A stretch of 64,000 nucleotides of DNA, taken from positions 1,550,001-1,614,000 of the forward strand of contig NZ_CP093313.1 in the NCBI RefSeq assembly GCF_025264625.1, read 5' to 3'. Below are positions 1 through 8,261 of this stretch, one piece after another. Origin of the DNA: Occallatibacter riparius (GTDB lineage: Bacteria > Acidobacteriota > Terriglobia > Terriglobales > Acidobacteriaceae). The notes beneath the pieces were generated by a model, which was given only the letters and a program-made list of their open reading frames with translations, had not been told where the DNA came from and searched no databases. The translations under genes and the position numbers were made by a program. Positions within the stretch are counted from its first letter, which is position 1; every line of letters starts with the position of its first letter.

Positions 1-1645
1 CCTGGAGCAAGAGATCATCTTTGCTTGCGGCATTCACGTTCGCACGGGCGAGGGTCTTCCCAGTCACAGCATCGATTGCTTGGACCGAGAGTGCGTAGCC
101 GCTGCCTTCCTTGTTCAGAGTTCCGGTAACAATCGCGGAGATCCCTTGTTTGACCGCCACCAGCCGTGCAGTCTGTTCATCGAGTGTTTGGGATGGCTTG
201 GGGAGTCCTGCCGCGGCTTCGCGCGCACTGCCGCGGTTGTAGGCGCTGATGAATCTTGCGCCTTCCAAGGCGACGTTAAACATGGGCTCGAGAGTGTTCT
301 CGAAAAGGGTATCCCCGGTGTTGTTCTGGAAATCGCCTACCAGAACGGTGATCGGGTTGTGCGGCGCTTTGGCCGCTCGCTGCCGAGCGATGACATACCA
401 CGCAACTCCGGCGGCCGTGAGTACGATCAGGAGGCCTGTACCTGCGACTCGCGTCCATGGCAGTTCGCGAATTCGATTCATCCAGAAGGCCGCTGACGAA
501 GCGGAAACTTTAGCGGCGCCGCTCTTCCCCTGCCAGACGCGAAGATCCGCAAGGAGTTCCTCCGCAGTTTGGTAACGGCGCGAAGGATCCTTCTCGAGAC
601 ACTTGGAAACGATATTGCTCAGAACGCCCGGAATGCTCTTGTCAATTTCCGACAGGGGGATGGCGCGTTCGCGAGTACGCTTCAGGAGACTGGCAATCAC
701 GCTTTCGGCGTGGAAAGGCGTCTTTCCCGACAACAGTTCATAAAGGATCAAGCCGGTCGTGAAAATATCTGAGCTGGCCTTTAGTTCAGTGCTCTGTGCC
801 TGCTCTGGAGACATGTATTCGATCGTCCCCAGCATGGCGCCGGTCTGCGTCAATCCATCGCCGCTCAATGTACGAGCCAATCCGAAGTCCATGACTACGA
901 CCCTGCCGTTTCGGTCGCGCATGATGTTGCCGGGTTTCAGATCGCGGTGGATGATCCCTTCACGATGGGCAACGGCGAGACCGCTGGCCACCTGCTCCAT
1001 GACGTCTACGGCTTCCGCGACTTCAAGTTTGCCTCGCTGTCGCAGAATCTGGTGGAGGCTCTCGCCGTCCACATATTCCATCGTAATGAACTTGATCTTG
1101 CCCGCTTCCCCTAGATCGAAAATCCGGATCACGTTCCGGTCGGTGACCTGCCGCGCAAGGATCAATTCCTGCTTGAAACGATGCAGAATCTCGGGGTTGT
1201 TGGCCAACTCAGGGCGAATGACCTTGAGTGCGATTTCTCGTTCCAACTCCATGTCTCGCGCTTTGTAGACAGCGCCCATGCCGCCTTCGCCGAGGACCTT
1301 GATGATTTCGTAACGGTTCGCGAGAACGGTTCCCGGCTGCAGCAGCATTCCGTTCGGTAAACCGCTTCGAGGCTCGTGGTCGTTTGAAACCGTGGCGGTG
1401 AGCGCCGCAGGGGACACGAGATAGTCGAGAGTGGCCGGACCTGCGGGTGTTTTGGGCCACGGCGGCGCTGCAATTTCTAGAACGGTTTGAGCTTCGGAAC
1501 CCCCACCGGAGTCCTTCGCCGTGGCCGGCACGGGGGTTTGTACACCGGCAGCAGTCTGTTCCGTTGGACGGCCACTCGGAACATGAGTATCCGGTATGGG
1601 CGTCAGGACTTCGTGCTCGCTGTTTCGGTGATTTGGATCTTTCAT
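1..1645 (-). CDS. Transmembrane Ser/Thr protein kinase, 3' end outside window
   Basis: Eukaryotic-type (PknB-like) protein kinase that would phosphorylate Ser/Thr residues of partner proteins. About 110 Pro/Thr-rich residues precede the kinase domain. The glycine loop GEGGMGAVYKARD lies near residues 115-128, followed by the ALKVI lysine, the catalytic loop HRDLKPGN and DFGLAR, so the active site is intact. A hydrophobic segment, GTGLLIVLTAAGVAWYVI, lies after the kinase domain and gives a cytoplasmic kinase with an outer C-terminal part. That part (ITVLVGDFQNNTGD...) resembles the FlgO/TolB-like regions found behind acidobacterial kinases. The reading frame is still open at base 1, so the end is missing. 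I chose the ATG at 1645; an in-frame GTG four codons upstream is possible. The substrate cannot be seen from the sequence. Confidence 0.93.
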   Translation of the reverse strand, partial: MKDPNHRNSEHEVLTPIPDTHVPSGRPTEQTAAGVQTPVPATAKDSGGGSEAQTVLEIAAPPWPKTPAGPATLDYLVSPAALTATVSNDHEPRSGLPNGMLLQPGTVLANRYEIIKVLGEGGMGAVYKARDMELEREIALKVIRPELANNPEILHRFKQELILARQVTDRNVIRIFDLGEAGKIKFITMEYVDGESLHQILRQRGKLEVAEAVDVMEQVASGLAVAHREGIIHRDLKPGNIMRDRNGRVVVMDFGLARTLSGDGLTQTGAMLGTIEYMSPEQAQSTELKASSDIFTTGLILYELLSGKTPFHAESVIASLLKRTRERAIPLSEIDKSIPGVLSNIVSKCLEKDPSRRYQTAEELLADLRVWQGKSGAAKVSASSAAFWMNRIRELPWTRVAGTGLLIVLTAAGVAWYVIARQRAAKAPHNPITVLVGDFQNNTGDTLFENTLEPMFNVALEGARFISAYNRGSAREAAAGLPKPSQTLDEQTARLVAVKQGISAIVTGTLNKEGSGYALSVQAIDAVTGKTLARANVNAASKDDLLLQ

Positions 1646-2130
1646 GCCGTAATCCACCCCAGGCTGAGGCCCGGGTCTGTGATTCGGTTGTGATGGCCCT
1701 TAAGCTACTCTCACCGAAATCTAGGGAAACGAGGGGGATAGTGTGAATATCCCCTATATAGTACATACGGCTGCATTCTGTGCATAGGAATTCGTGCGCA
1801 GCGAAGGGAAGCCACGTCGATTGGTTCCGCGAATGAGGCTCGCCTGCTCGACCAGTTCGTGGAGAGTCGAGGGGATCCGATTCAGTCGAGAACTGCTGCG
1901 CGGTCGTACTCGATTAGGGTGCTGAGGCTTCAAAATGACGCACTTTGTACGCTTTCCAGCGTCAGGCCGCAATTGAATCAATAAGTTACCCGATTCGATC
2001 AATTCAGCGAGACAAGGTCGTCTGTTCCAATTCAATCGTTTCCAAGAAGTCGAAGAGACTACGGAACCCCTTGAAAGAAACGGCGGCTTTTCATCTGTTC
2101 CGCTCGGCAGTGCCCTTCGTTGTGTGGGGC
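1646..2130. other. Non-coding region, about 485 bp
   Basis: This stretch lies between the kinase start and the 3' end of the epimerase gene. Open frames here have no recognisable product and no convincing start. Apart from the inverted repeat at 1734-1754 I see nothing assignable. It presumably carries the kinase promoter. Confidence 0.5.
1734..1754. promoter_or_regulatory. Perfect inverted repeat upstream of the kinase
   Basis: GGGGATA (1734-1740) is separated by GTGTGAA from its exact reverse complement TATCCCC (1748-1754). It lies about 90 bases upstream of the kinase start. No T-tract follows on either strand, which fits an operator or leader hairpin better than a terminator. The function is inferred only from position. 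Confidence 0.4.
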
Positions 2131-3126
2131 TCATTCGAGGGCGCCGAAGCGCCTATGGTAGCGAAGGCGCACACGCTCGCGAACCCAGGAATCGAAGGCC
2201 TTCTCGGTGTCGTATCGAAAGCTCAGACTCATTTGCCTCTCGAGCTTTTCACTACTGACCCACCAATATCCTTCCAGAGAGCTGATTGCGCTCGACGGCC
2301 AATTTGTAAGCCATCGTGCTCGCAAGGCCCAGCCGACATCGTTGCAAGCATGGAGGAGACGCTGCGGCAAGAGGATTGCCCTGCCATGGAGACGTTGAAC
2401 CATCTGCAACGGACTCAAGGCACCAGGTGCTCCCAGGTTGTAATTCTCGTTCGGCCGGCGCTCAAGGACCCGAAGCACAGCGGCGCATAAATCGTCGATA
2501 TGTGTGAGCTGCAGCGACGACATACGGGAGGGGAGAAATACAAACCGCCGTGACAGATGCTCATAAAGAGGATTGTCGCTTTCGCCTCCGATGATGAACG
2601 ATGGCCGAAAGACGGTAATGGTCTCAATCGAGCTCTGGTTCCGCGTTTCCTGAACAAGACGGTCCCCCTCGGCCTTGTGCTCGGCGTAGGTGAAACCTGG
2701 CTCAGGATTCAGCGAATCGGTTTCTACAAAGGGCATAGTCTGGTGCGGGAGGAAACCGTAAACCGACGCTGAGCTGAGGTGAAGCAGATGCGATACACCG
2801 CAGGCCGAACATGCGCGCAGGATCTGACGCGTACCCTCGACGTTTGTGCGCCGCATGCGGCGCAGATCGTGCGACGGACGGAGCACAAAGGCCGCGTGAA
2901 GCACGGTATCGATCTTGTATTCCCGGAGCAGATGATCGATAGGGTCAGCAACATCTGCAACGATCAAGCGCAGCCGGGGATCGCCGAGTTGCGTAAGCGC
3001 GGCGGACGAACGAATGTCAACCCCGATAAGGACTTCCAAATCCGCCTGCGTGAGCAGCGTGCGAATGATCGCGCGGCCGAGATATCCAGATGAGCCTGTT
3101 ATTAAAATGCGGCGGCCGCTTGTCAC
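2131..3126 (-). CDS. NAD-dependent epimerase/dehydratase (extended SDR)
   Basis: A 331-residue extended short-chain dehydrogenase. The N-terminal Rossmann motif is TGSSGYLGRAI (TGxxGxxG). An SSASVYG segment supplies the Ser, and YAEHK near residue 148 gives the catalytic YxxxK. Such enzymes act on nucleotide sugars or on hydroxysteroid- or isoprenoid-like alcohols; the substrate is not readable here. It is the last gene of an operon. Its ATG overlaps the stop of the upstream monooxygenase by four bases, which suggests translational coupling and a shared pathway with the monooxygenase and the FabZ-like dehydratase. Family assignment is secure, the substrate is open. Confidence 0.88.
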   Translation of the reverse strand: MTSGRRILITGSSGYLGRAIIRTLLTQADLEVLIGVDIRSSAALTQLGDPRLRLIVADVADPIDHLLREYKIDTVLHAAFVLRPSHDLRRMRRTNVEGTRQILRACSACGVSHLLHLSSASVYGFLPHQTMPFVETDSLNPEPGFTYAEHKAEGDRLVQETRNQSSIETITVFRPSFIIGGESDNPLYEHLSRRFVFLPSRMSSLQLTHIDDLCAAVLRVLERRPNENYNLGAPGALSPLQMVQRLHGRAILLPQRLLHACNDVGWALRARWLTNWPSSAISSLEGYWWVSSEKLERQMSLSFRYDTEKAFDSWVRERVRLRYHRRFGALE

Positions 3127-4451
3127 TGGAGGGCTCCGCCGCGTGCAGATACGAGCGCGAGCAATGCGCGCTCATAATCTTCCCCGTTGACTTCCAGGAT
3201 GTGGCGCGGCGATGGAACAAAGCGATCGCGGCAGTCGCTCGCCGCCGGTTCAATCGTGGGCGGTTGCACCTCTCCGGTCAGGTGTGCGGCGACGAACTTC
3301 GCCTGAGCGTCTGCTACGGGCCAGAGAGATCCGGAGGGCTGAAGCAGCCCAACGAAATAGAGCCCTTTCATCGTCTTGTGCACCAGGCGCAGGTGCAGTC
3401 GCTCGACAAGGGCATCGGTGCTGCCTCCGGTGATGGAATCTTCAAGGAAGGGATGCGACACTTCGTACCCGGTGCAAGCGATGATCGTGTCAAATTCACT
3501 TTGAGCTGCACCGCACCGCCTTCGTTGATTCGGAAACGAGCCAAAGCAGATCTCGGCACCGCGAACGTTCCCGATAGGGCCGACAACCTGAACGCCAGCT
3601 TTCCGGATGCACGGCAGCAGCTCAGAGTTGACGAGCGGGTGTGTGGCAAAAAGAGGATGGTTTGGTTCGGGCAGTTTGTCTCCGACGACATAGTGGCGAT
3701 ACGCCGTCAAAAGGAGTTCGGCGAGCGGGCGAAGAACACGATCGGGAAGCACACGCCGCAGTCGCGAATAGAGCACATCGGAGGGCATACCGAAGAGGAA
3801 TCTCGGCACAATGTGATAGCCACGCCGAAGGCTGAGGAATACCTGGCAGCCGTGACGAGCGAGGTCGACTGCAATATCTGCGCCTGAGTTTCCGCAGCCG
3901 ATGACCAGAACACGCTGCCCAGCAAAGCGTGAACAATCTCTATATTCATGCGCATGGACGATGTTGCCGGAGAATTTGCCGGGAAGATCAGGATAGAGAG
4001 GCTTCCAGTGATGACCGCTGCAGATGCAAACGGCGTCGAAGTACTCTGGCGGGTTGCCTTCGGTTTCCACACGCCACCCCTTCTCAGGTGAAGGAACAAT
4101 GGAGACGACGTGGGTGTTGAATCGGATCAGCCGTTCCAGATCAAAACGTGCGGGAAACCGCTGCAGGTAGAGCAGCATGTCGGTTCGCGTGGGATAAATA
4201 CCGACCGTCGACGAGAATGGAACGCCCTCAAACGCGGTCATGTCGCGCGAACTGATCGATCGCACGGTGTCATAGATGCTGCTATGCCCGGAAGCATCTG
4301 CCCAGGTCCAGTTACCGCCGACAGTCGACTGGCGCTCGAGAATCACGACATCGCGAATGCCCGCCTCGAGCAGACGCCGTGCTGTCGCGAGGCCGGAGGG
4401 GCCAGCACCGATGATGCAGACTTTCACTGCCGCTCTACTTTGCGGCGACAC
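3123..4451 (-). CDS. Flavin-containing monooxygenase (FMO/BVMO family)
   Basis: A 442-residue FAD- and NADPH-dependent oxygenase. The FAD-binding motif GAGPSG lies at the N-terminus and is followed by the ERQSTVGGNW segment typical of FMOs. The family fingerprint FSGNIVHAHEYRD fits FxGxxxHxxxY, and a second nucleotide site VIGCGNSGAD binds NADPH. Family members oxygenate N or S heteroatoms or carry out Baeyer-Villiger oxidation of ketones. It overlaps the FabZ-like gene upstream by 17 bases and the epimerase downstream by 4. The company of a dehydratase and an SDR suggests a tailoring step on an acyl or terpenoid chain, which is inference. Confidence 0.9.
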   Translation of the reverse strand: MSPQSRAAVKVCIIGAGPSGLATARRLLEAGIRDVVILERQSTVGGNWTWADASGHSSIYDTVRSISSRDMTAFEGVPFSSTVGIYPTRTDMLLYLQRFPARFDLERLIRFNTHVVSIVPSPEKGWRVETEGNPPEYFDAVCICSGHHWKPLYPDLPGKFSGNIVHAHEYRDCSRFAGQRVLVIGCGNSGADIAVDLARHGCQVFLSLRRGYHIVPRFLFGMPSDVLYSRLRRVLPDRVLRPLAELLLTAYRHYVVGDKLPEPNHPLFATHPLVNSELLPCIRKAGVQVVGPIGNVRGAEICFGSFPNQRRRCGAAQSEFDTIIACTGYEVSHPFLEDSITGGSTDALVERLHLRLVHKTMKGLYFVGLLQPSGSLWPVADAQAKFVAAHLTGEVQPPTIEPAASDCRDRFVPSPRHILEVNGEDYERALLALVSARGGALQ

Positions 4452-4941
4452 GAACGTCTCCAGGAGGAAACCCTATGAGGCCGAGGCGCAAAAACTCCGC
4501 TTGCTCGTGAGCCACCAAAAGCGTCCGATCATACTGAGCGGCTTCTTCTTCCGGAAGGAATGTCATCATCAGAGTCATCGAGGCAACACGATCTTCCTCA
4601 CTGAGAACGCGCGTTCGGCAGATCGCGGAGAATGCCTCGAGTTCTTCGATCTCGGTTTCAATGCGAAGCTGGACATTCGGACCGACGAACTTGCGAAATT
4701 TTGCTTCTCGCACCATAGATAGAAAGGGGAGACGCAAGATCTGATCCCGTTGCGAGGCTGTAACCGCAATCAGGCAGCCCGTGAGTTGGGCAGCCATCTC
4801 GATCAATAGAACACCCGGTGTGACTGGAATACCGGGAAAGTGGTCATTAAACAAAGCATCGGGGAAATTCGTGGACGCGAGAGCGATCGCATTCGTGCCG
4901 GGGTTCAACTCGACAATCTGATCCAGGAGCAGCCAGCGCAT
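4435..4941 (-). CDS. FabZ/FabA-like 3-hydroxyacyl-ACP dehydratase
   Basis: A 168-residue hotdog-fold protein. The diagnostic FabZ segment NDHFPGIPVTPGVLLIE carries both the catalytic His and the downstream Glu. FabZ removes water from 3-hydroxyacyl-ACP in chain elongation. It is about 20 residues longer at the C-terminus than standalone FabZ. It is the first gene of the dehydratase-monooxygenase-SDR operon and is divergent from the gene at 5034. No dehydratase is found in the KS/FabG/FabL operon at 19-29 kb, so this protein is a natural candidate to complete that set. That link is inference; housekeeping fatty acid synthesis is the alternative. Confidence 0.85.
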   Translation of the reverse strand: MRWLLLDQIVELNPGTNAIALASTNFPDALFNDHFPGIPVTPGVLLIEMAAQLTGCLIAVTASQRDQILRLPFLSMVREAKFRKFVGPNVQLRIETEIEELEAFSAICRTRVLSEEDRVASMTLMMTFLPEEEAAQYDRTLLVAHEQAEFLRLGLIGFPPGDVRVAAK

Positions 4942-5033
4942 GGTGACACCTAGGTTAAACTATGTGCGAGTCAGCGCATAGAAACAACCGAAGGTGCGAC
5001 TTCGATTCATAACATCGCTGATGGAGAGAGATA

Positions 5034-6053
5034 TTGCAAGCCAGAGTCGCAGCCATTCGTTCCGTCCGCAGCCTCGGATATGCGGCGACAGGTAGGGGCA
5101 ACGACTGGCGCCTGATAGGACAGGATGGCGGCCAGAGTATCGCTCTCAATGATGGCCGTTCGCTCTTCCTCTTCTCCGACACCTTGCTTGCGCCGCTCTC
5201 TCCTACAGGTGCTGAGTCAAAGGGATTCTTCCTTTCAAACTGTGCCGCATTCAGTCCGGCCTCAAGCGCCCCATTGAGGAACGCGATGGCATCGTTGAGC
5301 TATATCGTGGACGATTGGAACAAACCGCGCGAGCTTTTATGCGGTTCGAATGCGGAACAAGCCTTGAGCGTGCGCTTCTGGCCGGAGCATGGAATCCAAG
5401 TGGAGAACGAGGTCATCTTCTTCTATTTGGGGATACAGCAGGCAGAGCGGGGTACGTGGGGATTTGTCGAAACCGGCAATGGCCTCGCGAAGCTCGACCT
5501 ACGGACGGGTGTTTGTTCACGATGGTCGCGTGATGGAGACTGGCGGCCATGGCCGCAACTGCCTGTAGATTGCCATTGCGGGGTTCAGTTGCTGTCAAAG
5601 GACGGTTACGTCTTCGTCTTTTCCACCCGTCCGGCGGGCTTGGAATACGAAGCCTTCCTGGCCAGGGTAACGCCGGAAGCTATCGAAGAACCGGAGAGCT
5701 ACTCTTTCTTCACGGGGGAGCGAGGCTGGTCAGCAGTTATGACCTCTGCAGCGCCGATAGCGAGATGTGGCTCGGAATTCTCCGTGGCTTACAACGAATA
5801 TCTCGGCTGCTTTGTGATGACCTACATCGAACCCCACGCTAAGCAGCTATGCCTGCGCACTGCACCTGAACCCTGGGGACCGTACAGCGATGCGATACGC
5901 GCCGGGATCGTCCCCCATCATCCCGAGGCGACCCTCGTCTCTCTTGGGTTTCAGCACCCGCAATTCGACGTGGATGGCGGTCGAACCATCTATATCTCCT
6001 ACTCGCAACCACACTTCGCGCAGAATGCAATGATCGAGTTGTGTTTTCGCTAG
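5034..6053 (+). CDS. DUF4185-like beta-propeller protein
   Basis: A 339-residue protein with the pattern of DUF4185-type, glycosidase-like five-bladed propellers. An early DGRSLFLFSDTLL segment resembles the GDT motif of that family, and it ends with repeated blade motifs such as DGGRTIYISYS. No signal peptide is evident, which would place it in the cytoplasm. I chose the TTG at 5034 because GGAGAGAG lies directly upstream at 5024-5031; the ATG at 5021 is in another frame. It is divergent from the FabZ-like operon and its end overlaps the glycosyltransferase on the other strand by four bases. A role in sugar recognition or hydrolysis is possible but not shown. Confidence 0.65.
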   Translation: MQARVAAIRSVRSLGYAATGRGNDWRLIGQDGGQSIALNDGRSLFLFSDTLLAPLSPTGAESKGFFLSNCAAFSPASSAPLRNAMASLSYIVDDWNKPRELLCGSNAEQALSVRFWPEHGIQVENEVIFFYLGIQQAERGTWGFVETGNGLAKLDLRTGVCSRWSRDGDWRPWPQLPVDCHCGVQLLSKDGYVFVFSTRPAGLEYEAFLARVTPEAIEEPESYSFFTGERGWSAVMTSAAPIARCGSEFSVAYNEYLGCFVMTYIEPHAKQLCLRTAPEPWGPYSDAIRAGIVPHHPEATLVSLGFQHPQFDVDGGRTIYISYSQPHFAQNAMIELCFR

Positions 6054-7282
6054 CTTTCCAGCAGGGTGCAGAGCAGATTCGACCAGGTCTCCCCGATCGA
6101 TTTCCATTGGAAGCGCTCGTCCGTAGCAAGCCTGTAGGCTGACAGGGACATTTCATATCGAGCAGATTTATTCTGATAGAGCATTTCCAGTGCTTCACTT
6201 ACAGAGTCGATGCGTACATCACCCTCGAATTGCGGATCTTCCTTAGATTTATGCTGCTCCGTATCGAGCATCAGCGCGCTGCCAGGCCACAACTCGGCTC
6301 CAGCGGAGTGATTGGGAACCATCTGCGGCGCCCCTGTGGCAGCGTGCTCAAAGCTGACCAATCCCCAGCCTTCCCGCTGAGAGGTGTTCATTCCGATATC
6401 ACACGCGTTATAGAGAAGGTTGAGCCAGCGGTCATCAGCATGTGGATGCTTTTCAGGGAGTTCTTTTGGCAAGATGCGGTCGCGGAGGCCCAATCGATCA
6501 ACGAGTGTAACCTCGTCCGGTAGCGCAGGCCTTGTGGCCAGGTGCAGATACATCCGCACGTTCGGTGGCTTTCCCTGCGCGAAGCGAGCGAATCCCTCAA
6601 GTGCGAGATCGATCCTTTTGAACGGTTGGTTACGGTTGGCATTCAACACGATCAAGCCATCAGCAAGTTCGGGGCGATCCGCGAACAGGAGTTGGCGAGC
6701 GTGACGGACGCGGTCGGGCGACGGGTCGCCGTTCTGCCTTCTGATGAGGGGATAAAAGGCCTGCGTGTCGACGCCATGAGGGATTGTGGCGAATTGCGGG
6801 CTCTCGCCTCCGGCTTCCAGCGCGTCACGAAGCAATCGCTCTGCTTGAGGGGTGAAAGCGACAAGGCGGTCCGCTGCACCGAGTTGTGTGGCAATAGCCG
6901 GAGGGAGCGAATCTCGGCCGTGAATCGCAACGTATAGAACGGTGCGTATCTCCGGATGGAGGGTGAACGCAGTCATGAGCCGGGCGCACGCCCATGGCTC
7001 GTCCATCATTAGAACGACATCAGGATGAAGTGATTCGATAATTGCCGCTAATTCCGCGGCATTATGGAGGTCGCCGGGGGCCGGGTTGCAGATAACCGGG
7101 CAAGGCCAGTCAGGAATTGGCGAGTCAGGCACAAGATTGATAGCGAAGTGATGCAGCTCGAACCCGGCATCGCGCAGCGCTATAACGATCTGGCGCAAAA
7201 CACGGCTGAAACCAGTTGGAATGCCGCAGTGGCCGACGACAACGATGACGGGCCGGATGCGATCCTCCCACTGGTTCAACAA
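6050..7282 (-). CDS. GT4-family glycosyltransferase
   Basis: A 410-residue GT-B glycosyltransferase. The N-terminal domain opens with a Rossmann-like VIVVVGHCGIPTGFSRV. The C-terminal domain has LNANRNQPFKRIDLALEGF and the donor-site region SQREGWGLVSFEHAATGAP, the EX7E-type motif of group 1 transferases. Such enzymes move a sugar from a nucleotide donor to a lipid, glycan or small-molecule acceptor in the cytoplasm. It is the last gene of an operon with three large unrecognised proteins and starts 13 bases after the 305-residue one. Two TTG codons stand at the likely start; the first is taken. The acceptor is unknown. Confidence 0.86.
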   Translation of the reverse strand: MLNQWEDRIRPVIVVVGHCGIPTGFSRVLRQIVIALRDAGFELHHFAINLVPDSPIPDWPCPVICNPAPGDLHNAAELAAIIESLHPDVVLMMDEPWACARLMTAFTLHPEIRTVLYVAIHGRDSLPPAIATQLGAADRLVAFTPQAERLLRDALEAGGESPQFATIPHGVDTQAFYPLIRRQNGDPSPDRVRHARQLLFADRPELADGLIVLNANRNQPFKRIDLALEGFARFAQGKPPNVRMYLHLATRPALPDEVTLVDRLGLRDRILPKELPEKHPHADDRWLNLLYNACDIGMNTSQREGWGLVSFEHAATGAPQMVPNHSAGAELWPGSALMLDTEQHKSKEDPQFEGDVRIDSVSEALEMLYQNKSARYEMSLSAYRLATDERFQWKSIGETWSNLLCTLLES

Positions 7283-7295
7283 GACTCAGGCAACG

Positions 7296-8213
7296 CTAAG
7301 CAATGGCCAGGTATGAACCGTCAAAAGGATACTGATGCGTAGACTTCAGATAGCCATCGATCACATTCGTCAGCGCGGTGCCCATAAAATTGAGCTGCGA
7401 TGGATCGTTCAAGACCACGTTGATCTGCTGAACCAACTGTTTCAAACCATCCGCGCTGTTGAATGCCGCCATGGCCAGGTTATTGTAGGCGTCCTTCTTA
7501 CTTCCTTTGGGGATGCTCTGGATGTCGATCGCAATGTCGATTTGGGCATCATTTGGCCAGGTTGAGCTAGGAACAAAGTTGATGCTGCTAACTGCGATGT
7601 TTAGCACGCCAGGGCTAAGAGCGGTGATGTTGAAACCGATCGTAATCGTAGGCGTCGAGTTGAAAGTGGCGGTAAATGTGCCTGTTCCCACCTCAGGAAC
7701 GGGAGGCCCCGCACAAACCGTGTTGTCAGCGCTGCAACAGCAGTATTGAGTGAAGGTGAAATTACCGGTGACGATGAGATTCTTCTGGTAGTTGGGCAGT
7801 GTGGAAAGCAGCATGACGGCTTGCAACTTGAGCGCGTTATCCTGATTGGATGTCATCGACTGCATGTAAGCGTTCCGAGCTCCGGAAACCACCAGCCCGC
7901 CTGGTGTAGGGCTGCCCAAAGTGAGGCTTGGATAGGCATTCGGTACGCCAATGAACGATTGAATTCCAGGGCACGGTGAGCTCTGAATGTCGATAGTGGG
8001 GCAAATGGCGTTGGCCTGATTCACAATCGTCGGATCAGTTATCGAAAGGTTCCATTGCAATACCTGGCTCTGACCATAGGGGTCGTAGCCGTTCGCCTGG
8101 ATCCAATCCGGGAAGTAATACGGGTTCGGGTTCCCCTGACCTCCCGGCGTATTAATCATGCCCATCACCTGCTGGAGCATCTTCTGGATGATTGGAGCTA
8201 AAGGATCCGCCAT
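7296..8213 (-). CDS. Unrecognised beta-rich protein, operon member
   Basis: A 305-residue protein I do not recognise. It starts with an amphipathic stretch, has no obvious signal peptide and is rich in Thr, Asn, Pro and aromatic residues. A Cys cluster, QYCCCSADNTVC, lies near residues 157-168. The middle has alternating hydrophobic/polar strands such as TGTFTATFNSTPTITIGF, suggesting a beta-sandwich. The C-terminal third is more helical. AGGAGG stands a few bases upstream of the ATG. It is third in the operon 12363-6050. Its neighbours are the 911-residue beta-rich protein upstream and a glycosyltransferase downstream, so it may act on a glycosylated product or be glycosylated. That is a guess. 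Confidence 0.8.
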   Translation of the reverse strand: MADPLAPIIQKMLQQVMGMINTPGGQGNPNPYYFPDWIQANGYDPYGQSQVLQWNLSITDPTIVNQANAICPTIDIQSSPCPGIQSFIGVPNAYPSLTLGSPTPGGLVVSGARNAYMQSMTSNQDNALKLQAVMLLSTLPNYQKNLIVTGNFTFTQYCCCSADNTVCAGPPVPEVGTGTFTATFNSTPTITIGFNITALSPGVLNIAVSSINFVPSSTWPNDAQIDIAIDIQSIPKGSKKDAYNNLAMAAFNSADGLKQLVQQINVVLNDPSQLNFMGTALTNVIDGYLKSTHQYPFDGSYLAIA

Positions 8214-8261
8214 GAGCCTCCTGCTTTCCGGGAAACTGGATTGCTTACCGCGTTGTACTCG

